32,752 nucleotides of DNA, from contig DASZGY010000059.1 of NCBI GenBank assembly GCA_035938395.1, positions 1 to 32,752 of the forward strand, read 5' to 3'. The position numbers and the translations under genes are program-made. Numbering within the stretch: position 1 is the first letter of the stretch; each line of letters begins with the position of its first letter. The notes under the pieces are model-generated. The model saw only the letters and a list, made by a program, of their open reading frames with translations, did no database searches and was not told the DNA's origin. Shown piece after piece: positions 15,872-23,034 of the stretch. The DNA is from JALZAA01 sp035938395. Its GTDB lineage: Bacteria; Actinomycetota; Acidimicrobiia; IMCC26256; JACDBD01.

Positions 15872-17614
15872 TTAGAAGCCACCGGAGAAGTGCTCCGCGA
15901 GGGGCCCCAGCGCCAAGACTGGGAAGTAGGTCAAGCCCGTCACGATGATCGTGACGACGATCAGCAGACCGGTGAACAGCGGCGTGTCCGTACGCAGCGT
16001 CCCCGCCGTGACCGGCACGGCGCGCTTTCGGACGAGCGAACCGGCGATGGCCAGCGCCGCGATGATCAGAGCGAAGCGTCCGATCAGCATCGTGACGCCA
16101 CCGGTGATGTTGTAGAGCATGGTGTCGCCGGTGATTCCGGCGAACGCCGACCCGTTGTTGTGGGCCTGTGAGGTGTACGCGTAGACGAGCTCCGTAAGGC
16201 CATGCGGTCCGGAAGCCGAGAGCGACTTCAACCCGGGCGTTATGACGATCGCGACAGCGGAGAACACGAGCACCGTGAACGGGAGCACCAGGATGTAGAC
16301 CGCGGCCAGCTTTGTTTCTCGCGCCTGGATCTTCTTGCCCAGGTATTCCGGTGTTCGCCCGACCATGAGCCCGGCGATGAACACCGAGATGAACACCAGG
16401 ATGAGCATTCCGTAGAGCCCGGTGCCGGTCCCGCCCGGATCCACCTCCCCCAGCATGATCTGGAACAAGGGCACCGTTCCCCCGACCGGCAAGAAGCTCT
16501 CGTGCGCCGAGTTCGTCGTTCCGGTCGAGGTGGCCGTGATCGAGTTCGCGTCCAATGTCGACAGACCGACCCCGAGGCGCGTGTCCTTGCCTTCCAGGTT
16601 GCCGCCCGGATGGCTCGCCGTCGCGGCCTGCGACACGCCCTTCGGAAACTTCGGGTTCCCTGCCCCTTCGACTCCGGCCGCGATGAACAGGCCGACGGAG
16701 AACAGGACGACCATCGCGGTGAGAACCACGAAACCTTGTCGCAGCGAGCCGATCATCTTCCCGAACGTCCATGGGAAGGCGAACGGGATCATCAGGGCCA
16801 GCCAGATGTACAGCGTGCTGCTGATGGGATTCGGGAGCTGGTACGGGTGGGCGCCGTTGGCATTGAAGGCCCCGCCGCCGTTGTCGCCCAATCCCTCGAT
16901 CGGGACCATGCTCGCCACCGGGCCCCCGGGCACTGACTGGGTTCTGGTGACCTGACCTTTGGAGTCGACGGTCTGGGTCGCGACCGTCTGGACGGTCTTC
17001 GTGGCATGGAAGTTCTGAATCGCACCCTGGCTCATGAACACGATCGCGAACACGAACGTGATCGGCAGCAGGATGCGGGTGATCGACCGCACCGTGTCTA
17101 CCCAGAAGCTGCCCAGCGTCGTACGGCGGCGGCGCACCAGGGCGCGGATGAAGGCCACGGCGAGCGCCATTCCGACCGCGGCCGAGACGAACTGCTTCAC
17201 GACGAGCCCGAACATCTGGCTCAGATGGCTCATCGCCGTCTCGCCCGCGTAGTTCTGCCAGTTCGTGTTCGTTGCGAAACTGATCGCCGTGTTGAACGAC
17301 AGATCTGGCGCGACACCCTTTTGACTGTCGGCGTTGAAGGGCAGGTGACCCTGCACCCTGAGGATCAGGTACAGCGCCAGCGTGCCCAGCAGGGTGAACA
17401 CCAACATCGAAATGACGTAGATGCTCCAGCGCTGCTCACCCTCGGCGTCGATGCCGCAGATGCGATAGATGAACCGCTCGATCGGGAGGAAGAACCGGTC
17501 GCCGGGCGCCTTCTCCTTCCCGTAGACCTTGGCCATGTAGTTGCCCAGCAAAGGCGTGCTGATAGCCAGCAGCACCACCACGGCGGCGATCTGGACCCAG
17601 TTTGTAGGAGACAT
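15872..17614 (-). CDS. kdpA: Potassium-transporting ATPase potassium-binding subunit KdpA
   Basis: A 580-residue membrane subunit with about ten helices and four pore loops that selects and binds potassium. The loops are recognisable at FATNTNWQNYAGE, DNGGGAFNANGAHP, NNGSAFAG and others, all with the glycine/asparagine pattern of the family. The start at ATG 17614 directly abuts the kdpF stop (TAG-ATG), with GGAGAA upstream inside kdpF. It is slightly longer than the usual ~560 residues, mainly in loops (for example the TVQTVATQTVDSKGQVT stretch). It is followed by kdpB after 9 bases. Confidence 0.97.
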   Translation of the reverse strand: MSPTNWVQIAAVVVLLAISTPLLGNYMAKVYGKEKAPGDRFFLPIERFIYRICGIDAEGEQRWSIYVISMLVFTLLGTLALYLILRVQGHLPFNADSQKGVAPDLSFNTAISFATNTNWQNYAGETAMSHLSQMFGLVVKQFVSAAVGMALAVAFIRALVRRRRTTLGSFWVDTVRSITRILLPITFVFAIVFMSQGAIQNFHATKTVQTVATQTVDSKGQVTRTQSVPGGPVASMVPIEGLGDNGGGAFNANGAHPYQLPNPISSTLYIWLALMIPFAFPWTFGKMIGSLRQGFVVLTAMVVLFSVGLFIAAGVEGAGNPKFPKGVSQAATASHPGGNLEGKDTRLGVGLSTLDANSITATSTGTTNSAHESFLPVGGTVPLFQIMLGEVDPGGTGTGLYGMLILVFISVFIAGLMVGRTPEYLGKKIQARETKLAAVYILVLPFTVLVFSAVAIVITPGLKSLSASGPHGLTELVYAYTSQAHNNGSAFAGITGDTMLYNITGGVTMLIGRFALIIAALAIAGSLVRKRAVPVTAGTLRTDTPLFTGLLIVVTIIVTGLTYFPVLALGPLAEHFSGGF

Positions 17615-17722
17615 CTACAGGTTCTCCGGCCGGAGCAACGCGTAGACGAGGTACGCCGCGATCAAGACGCCGATGAAGATCCCCGAGAGATCGTCGACGG
17701 CAATACCGAGGACAAGAGTCAC
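17615..17722 (-). CDS. kdpF: Potassium-transporting ATPase subunit KdpF
   Basis: A 35-residue single-helix peptide, VTLVLGIAVDDLSGI followed by FIGVLIAAYLVYALLRPENL. The C-terminal YLVYALLRPE is the hallmark of KdpF, the lipid-like stabiliser of the KdpFABC pump. The GTG start at 17722 has a strong GAGGAGG 5 bases upstream and overlaps the stop of the preceding ORF as GTGA. The TAG stop is immediately followed by the kdpA ATG. The peptide is too short for most gene finders. Confidence 0.92.
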   Translation of the reverse strand: MTLVLGIAVDDLSGIFIGVLIAAYLVYALLRPENL

Positions 17723-17880
17723 GCCGCCCTCCTCTCGGAGAACTCCTCGCCACGCTCACCGGATGTCTCGTCGGCGAGCGCGGCCTCGTCCGGGCCGATG
17801 ATCCGGTCGCAGGCGATCACGAACAAGCCGGCCAACGCGAAGAATGCAAGCAATGCCGCTACGTAGATCACGTCTTGCAT
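17719..17880 (-). CDS. Small single-helix membrane protein leading the kdp operon
   Basis: A 53-residue ORF, ATG 17880 to TGA 17719, with AAGGAG and GAGGTG upstream. Residues 1-25 (MQDVIYVAALLAFFALAGLF and onwards) form one membrane helix. A charged tail follows (DRIIGPDEAALADETSGERG). The stop overlaps kdpF's GTG by four bases, so translation is coupled. The helix resembles small KdpF-adjacent proteins seen in actinobacterial kdp operons, but I do not recognise a named family. A role as an extra peptide of the pump, or as its regulator, is inferred from position only. Confidence 0.75.
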   Translation of the reverse strand: MQDVIYVAALLAFFALAGLFVIACDRIIGPDEAALADETSGERGEEFSERRAA

Positions 17881-17952
17881 GCGCCCACCTCGCTCCTTAC
17901 TGGAGTGCGAATCGACATTCCTTGTAAGGGAAGCGAGGTCGCGACGGAAGGG

Positions 17953-17968
17953 CTTTAGCGATCTCTCA
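17953..17968. promoter_or_regulatory. Possible regulatory element in the kdp/second-kdpD intergenic region
   Basis: On the minus strand TGAGAGATCGCTAAAG matches the glnB1 upstream element (TCAGAGAGCGGTAAGG) at 12 of 16 positions. It lies between the divergent small-ORF/kdpFABC run and the second KdpD-like gene, where a KdpE site would be expected. The match is weaker than that between glnB1 and amt2. Confidence 0.25.
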
Positions 17969-18010
17969 GCGCGCAGTCGGTGAGGTTCGACGGTTTCTTA
18001 ACGCTGGACC

Positions 18011-18020
18011 GTTGTACAAC
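18011..18020. promoter_or_regulatory. Perfect 10-bp palindrome upstream of the divergent KdpD-like gene
   Basis: GTTGTACAAC is self-complementary and ends 7 bases before the ATG at 18028, which has no ribosome binding site. It could be an operator, or a dimer site at a very short or leaderless transcript start. No second copy was noticed in the window. Confidence 0.35.
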
Positions 18021-18027
18021 CGTTGAC

Positions 18028-19842
18028 ATGGCCAGAGAGCGACATCGGCCAGGGCAGCTGATTGTTTTCCTCGGCGCCGCGCCTGGAGTGGGAAAGACCT
18101 CCGCCATGTTGGCCGAAGGCGCGCGGCTGGCCGGCGTAGGCCGCGACGTCGTTGTAGCCCTGGTCGAGTCGCACGGCCGCGCCGGGACACGGGCGCTCAT
18201 CGATGGGCTCGAGCGAGTGCAGTTGCGTCACCTCGGCTACCGCGACACCTGGTTCGACGAGCTCGACGTCGACGGGGTCTTGAGCCGGCACCCGCAGGTC
18301 GCCCTCGTCGACGAGCTTGCACACACCAACGTTCCGGGGTCACGCCACGAGAAGCGATGGCAGGACGTCGAGGAGCTTCTCGCCTCCGGCATCGACGTCG
18401 TCACCAACCTCAACGTGTCGCACCTCGACAGCCTCAACGACGCGGTAGAAGGCCTCACCGGCGTGGCCCAACACGAGACTGTGCCCGATCGGATGGTGGC
18501 TGCTGCCGACCGGGTCGATCTCGTCGATACGACTCCCGAGATGCTGAAGGCTCGGTTGTCCGAGGGCGATGTGCTCGCTGCCGGCACCGCCGATGCCGCC
18601 GCGCGCGGCTACTACCGGGCCGAGAAGCTTTCGTCGCTCCGCGAGCTGGCCCTCGGCTGGCTCGCCGACCACGGTCTGAGCATCACCTCGGCCGGCCGGT
18701 CTGCGGACGCGGGGCGCGTGGTCGCCGCCCTGACTGACACGCCCGAGGCCCGCCACGTGGTGCGCCGTGCTGCTCAGATCGCGGCCAGCGAGCGCGGCGA
18801 GGTCATCGGCGTCCACGTCCGGGAACCCAGCGGGCTCGTCGAGTCCCAGCCGGCGTGGCTTGATGAGCAGCGCCGACTGCTGGCCGAGCTGGGCGGCCGC
18901 TACCGGGAAGCTGCCGGCGTCGACGTCGCCCAGGCCGTGCTCGACGTATGCCGATCCGAGCAGGCCGGCCACCTCGTGCTCGGCGCCTCGCGTCGCACCC
19001 GGAGAGACGAGTTACTTCACGGGTCGGTCATCGAGCGGGCCATCCGCGCCGCGGGATCGGTCGAGGTGCACGTGATCCCCTCACGGCGACCGCCCACGGG
19101 CCTCAGCCGCCCGAGCCGGCGGCGGCTCACCCGCCGCGGTCGTGTGCCGCTTCCCCGCCGGCGACGGCAGCTGGCGTGGGGGCTCGCCGTCATCGCGCCC
19201 GTGCTCCTCACGGTCGCGCTCATTCCGTTGCGGTCCTCGGTGGGAATCGCGGGCGCGTTGTTCGCAGCGCTCCTCGGAGTGGTGACGGTGGCCGCCATCG
19301 GCGGCGTCCGCCCTGCGTTCGTGGCACTCATCGCCGGGTTCCTCACCGCAGATTTCTTCTTCACCGTTCCGTACTACAGCTTGCGGGTCGATCGGCTGAT
19401 CGATGTCATCGCGCTGGTCGCATTCGCGGTCGTCGCCGGTGTCGTCGGCGTGCTCGTCGACATCCTCACCCGTCGGGGCGTGCAGGTCGCCGGGGCGCGC
19501 ACGGAGGCCGAGGGACTGGCCCGGCTCGCCGCCGAGAGCCTCAGCGCGACACCCGAGACGCTGCCGCAAGTCGCTGACACCCTGCGGAGCACCTTCGGGT
19601 TGGACGCGGTCGCTGTACTGTGCCGCGCCGGCGACGGCTGGCGACCAGAGTTCGCCGTCGGCGAGCCGGTGCCCGAACGACCGGAAGAAACGCTCTTCTC
19701 CGCCGACGTCGGCGACGGCCGCGTTCTCCTGCTGAACCCGGCCGCTGACCGCGACGTTCAGTTACTCGGATCGTTTGTCAGCGCTCTTCGCCACCGTCGC
19801 GAGCGGGATCAGCTCGCCCGGTTGGCGCCGAGCCCCTCGTAA
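18028..19842 (+). CDS. KdpD-like sensor lacking the histidine-kinase core
   Basis: A 604-residue paralogue of the KdpD at 10430, divergent from the kdp structural genes. It has the KdpD ATPase-like domain with Walker A GAAPGVGKT (16-24) and LVDELAHTNVPGSRHEKRW, a USP domain about 225-350, four DUF4118 helices about 375-470 with LTADFFFTVPYYSLRV, and a GAF domain to about 590. It then ends (ALRHRRERDQLARLAPSPS, stop) where KdpD enters its HisKA helix. HisKA and HATPase are absent, and no remnants follow. The precise domain-boundary end and intact frame argue for a functional receptor rather than decay. It may act as a non-kinase sensor or modulate KdpD. Shorter kinase-less KdpD proteins are known from cyanobacteria. 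ATG 18028 starts at the family boundary; an upstream in-frame TTG/ATG extension is unlikely. Confidence 0.88.
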   Translation: MARERHRPGQLIVFLGAAPGVGKTSAMLAEGARLAGVGRDVVVALVESHGRAGTRALIDGLERVQLRHLGYRDTWFDELDVDGVLSRHPQVALVDELAHTNVPGSRHEKRWQDVEELLASGIDVVTNLNVSHLDSLNDAVEGLTGVAQHETVPDRMVAAADRVDLVDTTPEMLKARLSEGDVLAAGTADAAARGYYRAEKLSSLRELALGWLADHGLSITSAGRSADAGRVVAALTDTPEARHVVRRAAQIAASERGEVIGVHVREPSGLVESQPAWLDEQRRLLAELGGRYREAAGVDVAQAVLDVCRSEQAGHLVLGASRRTRRDELLHGSVIERAIRAAGSVEVHVIPSRRPPTGLSRPSRRRLTRRGRVPLPRRRRQLAWGLAVIAPVLLTVALIPLRSSVGIAGALFAALLGVVTVAAIGGVRPAFVALIAGFLTADFFFTVPYYSLRVDRLIDVIALVAFAVVAGVVGVLVDILTRRGVQVAGARTEAEGLARLAAESLSATPETLPQVADTLRSTFGLDAVAVLCRAGDGWRPEFAVGEPVPERPEETLFSADVGDGRVLLLNPAADRDVQLLGSFVSALRHRRERDQLARLAPSPS

Positions 19843-19882
19843 CGCAGGACCGTCCGGGCGCACGGCCCAATTGCGTCCTGCG
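19843..19882 (+). terminator. Hairpin directly after the KdpD-like gene
   Basis: CGCAGGAC (19843-19850), immediately after the stop codon, pairs with GTCCTGCG (19875-19882). A minor inner CCGT/ACGG pairing lies within the loop. It is likely a terminator or 3'-end stabilising stem for the plus-strand gene. Confidence 0.5.
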
Positions 19883-19953
19883 ATCTACGACGCGGGCTTG
19901 GGCGTGGCCAGCGACGACATCGGACCCCACCGGTGCGAGTAGGCGCGGCCGAA

Positions 19954-19991
19954 GGCACTGCCCCGCAACGGGCGCGTCGCGGGGCAGTGCC
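19954..19991. terminator. Perfect 13-bp hairpin between convergent genes
   Basis: GGCACTGCCCCGC (19954-19966) pairs perfectly with GCGGGGCAGTGCC (19979-19991) around a 12-base loop. It lies 13 bases past the glnB2 stop on the minus strand and downstream of the plus-strand KdpD-like gene. It is placed to act in both directions. The rest of 19843-20004 holds no gene. Confidence 0.75.
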
Positions 19992-20004
19992 TCGAGCCTT
20001 GGCG

Positions 20005-20343
20005 TCAGAGCGCGTCCCGACCGGCCTCCCCCGTTCGGATCCGCATGAGCGTCTCGATGGGTTGGATCCAGAGCTTGCCGTCTCCGATCTTCCCGGTTCG
20101 CGCCGCGTCCATGATGGTGTTCGCCACCTTTTCGACGTCGGCGTCGTCGACCACCACCTCGAGGCGGACCTTCGGCAGATAGGCGACCTCATACTCCGCG
20201 CCTCGGTAGACCTCGGTGTGGCCTCGCTGGCGTCCGTGCCCTCGCACTTCGGACAGCGTGATCCCCGAGACGTCGAGCGCGCGCAGCGCGTCGGTGACCG
20301 GTTCGAGCTTGAACGGCTTGATGATTGCGATGACGATTTTCAC
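20005..20343 (-). CDS. glnB: PII nitrogen regulatory protein 2
   Basis: A 112-residue PII paralogue. The GTG start at 20343 has GGGAGG 4 bases upstream. The T-loop (GRQRGHTEVYRGAEYEVAY) carries Tyr51, so it should be a GlnD substrate. The B-loop (ARTGKIGDGKLW) and C-loop (RIRTGE) are intact. It differs from PII-1 after the T-loop (KVRLEVVVDDADVEKV against KVEIKVVTKNGETEKV). It follows amt2 by 11 bases, the amt-glnK type of pairing, and so may mainly gate that transporter. I use glnB for the family; a GlnK designation would be equally reasonable. Confidence 0.95.
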   Translation of the reverse strand: MKIVIAIIKPFKLEPVTDALRALDVSGITLSEVRGHGRQRGHTEVYRGAEYEVAYLPKVRLEVVVDDADVEKVANTIMDAARTGKIGDGKLWIQPIETLMRIRTGEAGRDAL

Positions 20344-20354
20344 GAGCCCTCCCG

Positions 20355-21980
20355 TCAGGTGCGATCGCTGGTCACGGTCGAGGGCTCCACGGGATCGGGG
20401 TCCCCACCGAATTCGGCAGGCACTCCGGCGTGAGTCTCGGCCCGGAGCACGAAGTCCGGATAGCACACTTGGCCGAACTCGCCTTCGTCGGTCCCCGCGA
20501 TCTCGACTTCGGGCGACACCCGGATCTTTACGAATCTCTTCACGACCGTGAAGATCACGTAGGTCACCCCGAAGGCCCAGACGAAGCCCGCACCGACGTC
20601 GATGATCTGCGCGCCGAGCTGTCCGAGACCACCGCCGTGGAACAACCCCGTCACGGACTGGTTGACCCCGTTCCAGCCCACAGCCGGGGCGGGATACGTC
20701 CCGTCGGCGAATAGCCCGACGGACAAGACGCCCCAGAGGCCGCAGAATCCGTGCACCGAGATCGCGCCGCACGGATCGTCGATCTTGGCCCGGTTGTCGA
20801 GAAACTGGACGCCGTAGACGACGACGAAGCCGGCCACGATGCCGATGATCACGGCTGCATACGGGGCCACGAAGGCACATGGTGCGGTGATCGCGACCAA
20901 TCCCGCCAGCATGCCGTTACAGGTCATCGAGATATCGGGCTTGCCCCACTTCGCGTTCGTCCACGCCATCGCCACCACTGCGCCCGCCGCTGCCGCAAGC
21001 AAGGTGTTGACCGCCACCACCGAGATCCGCAGGTCAGTGGCGCCGAAGGTTGAGCCGGGGTTGAAGCCCATCCAGCCGAACGTGAGCACCAGTGTCCCGA
21101 TGACGACGTAACCCAGGTTGTGACCTGGAAACGCGTTCGGTTTGCCGTCCTTGCGGAATTTCCCTATGCGTGGCCCGAGAATCATGGCCAACGCAAGCGC
21201 TATCCATCCTCCCGTCGCATGCACCACGCCTGAGCCGGCGAAGTCGACGGCGCCGTTGCCGAGGTTCAGGGAGGTTCCGAGCTGGGACAGCCATCCGCCG
21301 CCCCACATCCACATGCCGTACACCGGATAGATGAGCCCGGCGAGCACGATCTCAGCGATGATGAACGCGGCAAAGCTCACGCGCTCGGCGATCGCTCCGA
21401 TGATGATGTACCCGGCGGTCTCCATGAACACGACCTGGAACAGGAAGAACGCGAGTACGCCCACGTCGTAGCTGTTCCCGGACTGCAGAAAGAAGCCGTG
21501 GAAGCCGATCACGCCGGAGCTGCCGTGGCCGAAGATTGCATCGAGGGGCGACGTTCCACCCAAGTTCGCGATTGGTGCGACACCGCCGAACTGGAATGCA
21601 AAACCGACCGCGTAATAGACGAGCAACGCGATGACGAACGACGAGAGGTTCATCATCATCATGTGCCCGGCGTTTTTCGCTCGTGTTAACCCGGTCACTA
21701 AGAAGGCGAACCCGACCTGCATGAACAGGACGAGGAAGCCCGTGATCAGCAACCACACGAAGTTGATGGAGATGGCCAGATGGCCGGTCGCGTTCGCAAG
21801 CTTGTTCAAGCCCACCTGCGACGGTGCGACCTTTACCGGTGCGCCGTTGTTGACCGGGTTGTCGGCCGCGACGCCCGTCTTCGCCCCACTCGGGTCGGCG
21901 TGATGACTGAAGTGCGCCACCGCGAAGAGCGCGATGAGCGTCACCACCGTCATCGCGATGACTTTCTGGAATGTGTTCAC
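20355..21980 (-). CDS. amt: Ammonium transporter (nitrogen module 2)
   Basis: A 541-residue Amt protein. After an N-terminal helix and a periplasmic segment of about 60 residues, the eleven-helix core begins with FMQVGFAFLVTGLTRAKNAG. Landmarks are FAGSGVVHATGGW with the first pore histidine, FNPGSTFG, and VHGFCGLWGV with the second. The C-terminal tail (GEFGQVCYPDF and onwards) is shorter and more acidic than that of Amt-1. The GTG start at 21980 has a purine-rich GGGAGGGGGG upstream and overlaps the stop of a 50-codon ORF as GTGA. ATG 21953 is an alternative. The gene is co-transcribed with glnB2, and its upstream region carries two candidate operators. Confidence 0.94.
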   Translation of the reverse strand: MNTFQKVIAMTVVTLIALFAVAHFSHHADPSGAKTGVAADNPVNNGAPVKVAPSQVGLNKLANATGHLAISINFVWLLITGFLVLFMQVGFAFLVTGLTRAKNAGHMMMMNLSSFVIALLVYYAVGFAFQFGGVAPIANLGGTSPLDAIFGHGSSGVIGFHGFFLQSGNSYDVGVLAFFLFQVVFMETAGYIIIGAIAERVSFAAFIIAEIVLAGLIYPVYGMWMWGGGWLSQLGTSLNLGNGAVDFAGSGVVHATGGWIALALAMILGPRIGKFRKDGKPNAFPGHNLGYVVIGTLVLTFGWMGFNPGSTFGATDLRISVVAVNTLLAAAAGAVVAMAWTNAKWGKPDISMTCNGMLAGLVAITAPCAFVAPYAAVIIGIVAGFVVVYGVQFLDNRAKIDDPCGAISVHGFCGLWGVLSVGLFADGTYPAPAVGWNGVNQSVTGLFHGGGLGQLGAQIIDVGAGFVWAFGVTYVIFTVVKRFVKIRVSPEVEIAGTDEGEFGQVCYPDFVLRAETHAGVPAEFGGDPDPVEPSTVTSDRT

Positions 21981-22129
21981 AGGACGAGTCCCCCCTCCCG
22001 GACCTGAACGGTTGTCCTGAGGAACGCGTCCGGCGCGCTGAGCGCCGTCGGGCCCGCGGTCACGCCGGTGGGCGTGAGCCGCTTTCTCGTGAATTCCCCG
22101 CCGCTCGAGGCGGCAGCGTCCGTCGCCAT
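21977..22129 (-). CDS. Small hypothetical ORF coupled to amt2
   Basis: A 50-codon ORF from ATG 22129 to TGA 21977, preceded by AGGGG 5 bases upstream. Its stop overlaps the amt2 GTG as GTGA. Third codon positions are about 85% G/C, as in the flanking genes. The product is soluble, Thr/Ala-rich (MATDAAASSGGEFTRKRLTP at the start, VREGGLVL at the end), has no membrane helix and belongs to no family I recognise. It may be a real small protein, or a leader whose translation controls amt2. The start site, overlap and codon bias are seen; expression is not known. Confidence 0.5.
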   Translation of the reverse strand: MATDAAASSGGEFTRKRLTPTGVTAGPTALSAPDAFLRTTVQVREGGLVL

Positions 22130-22223
22130 TGGTTCCCCTCTCGTGTCACGTCGGTTTCGAGCCGGCGCGCGTCGGCTGACGAGGCCGGACGAGGGGAACC
22201 TAAGGACGGTTCAGGTCCAGTAC

Positions 22224-22283
22224 GTCTCTGAACAGTCACTGACCGGTTACAGAAACCTTGCAGCTGCCTTGCGTATATGTAAC
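22224..22283. promoter_or_regulatory. Phased 11-bp pentamer array upstream of amt2
   Basis: On the plus strand GTCTC, GTCAC, GTTAC, CTTGC, CTTGC and GTAAC begin at 22224, 22235, 22246, 22257, 22268 and 22279, exactly 11 bases apart. OmpR-family regulators such as actinobacterial GlnR and PhoP bind GTNAC- or GTTCA-type pentamers at 11-bp spacing. The array overlaps the candidate -10 and the region just downstream, which would suit repression or a second promoter. Confidence 0.4.
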
Positions 22284-22324
22284 GGAGGAAACGGGGAAAA
22301 TGCTTTCCCTGACGGCTCTCTGAC
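22276..22324 (-). promoter_or_regulatory. Candidate operator and promoter of the amt2-glnB2 module
   Basis: On the minus strand GTCAG (22324-22320) and GTCAG (22313-22309) are spaced by 11 bases, with TACATA at 22281-22276 as a possible -10. The 16-bp core is almost identical to the one upstream of glnB1. The stretch 21981-22329 otherwise holds the 50-codon ORF and about 95 bases of leader with no other feature I can support. Confidence 0.5.
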
Positions 22325-22329
22325 GATGA

Positions 22330-23034
22330 CTACCAATCCTCGTCCGCGTCTTCGGTCTCGGCGATCCATCGGTATCCCAGACCGGGTTCCGTGAAGATCA
22401 GGCGTGGCCGAGCGGCATCGTCGTGCAGCTTGCGACGGAGGCGGAGGATCACGAAGCGGAGTCTCTGGTGGCCGCTCGCGGGTCGGGAGTCCCAGGCCGC
22501 CTCGAGCAGCTCGTCGTGGCTCAGCAGTTGTCCTCGGTTGGCGACGAGGGTCTCGAGCAGTCGCATCTCAATGGGCCGGAGGCTCACGCGTTCGCCTCGC
22601 CAGGTGACCTGCCGCCGGGAAAGGTCGATCTCCACGTCGCCGGTCCGCACAACAGTCGATTCGGGTTCGCGGTCGCCGGCGCGCCTGAGATTCGCCCGGA
22701 CTCGGGCGAGCAGCTCCTCGGGCTCGAATGGCTTGACGATGTAGTCATCGGCACCCGCGTCGAGGGCGGCGACCTTGTCGGCCAGCGCGTCGCGGACCGT
22801 CATGACCACGACGGGCACCTTGGAGAAGGACCGAAGATGACGCAGTGTCTCGAGGCCGTCGATGCCGGGCAACATCAAGTCCAAGAGGATGAGCTCGGGC
22901 TGATCCACTGATGCGACCACCAGTGCCTCTTCGCCGGTGGCCGTCTCCAGCACTTCGAAGTCCCCGGTGAGCAAGCTTCCCCGGAGCGCGCGGCGCAGCG
23001 GGATGTCGTCTTCCACCAGCAAGACCCGGCTCAT
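22330..23034 (-). CDS. OmpR-family response regulator 2
   Basis: A 234-residue response regulator, KdpE-like. The receiver has the acidic pair (VEDD), phospho-acceptor Asp52 (LLDLMLPGIDG), a switch threonine (MTV) and Lys101 (VKPFEPEEL). The winged-helix domain has LRPIEMRLLETLVANRGQLLSHDELL and FTEPGLGYRW. All receiver residues needed for phosphorylation are present, so it is not an atypical GlnR-like regulator. The ATG overlaps the stop of the kinase gene as ATGA. It lies directly upstream of the amt2 module on the same strand, so it is one candidate for the regulator of the repeats found there; that is inference. Confidence 0.93.
   Translation of the reverse strand: MSRVLLVEDDIPLRRALRGSLLTGDFEVLETATGEEALVVASVDQPELILLDLMLPGIDGLETLRHLRSFSKVPVVVMTVRDALADKVAALDAGADDYIVKPFEPEELLARVRANLRRAGDREPESTVVRTGDVEIDLSRRQVTWRGERVSLRPIEMRLLETLVANRGQLLSHDELLEAAWDSRPASGHQRLRFVILRLRRKLHDDAARPRLIFTEPGLGYRWIAETEDADEDW

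Noticed and set aside
17881..18027. A c-di-AMP (ydaO-type) riboswitch ahead of the kdp operon
   Set aside because: The 147-base region is shared with a divergent gene and shows no multi-stem conserved fold; only short inverted repeats are visible.
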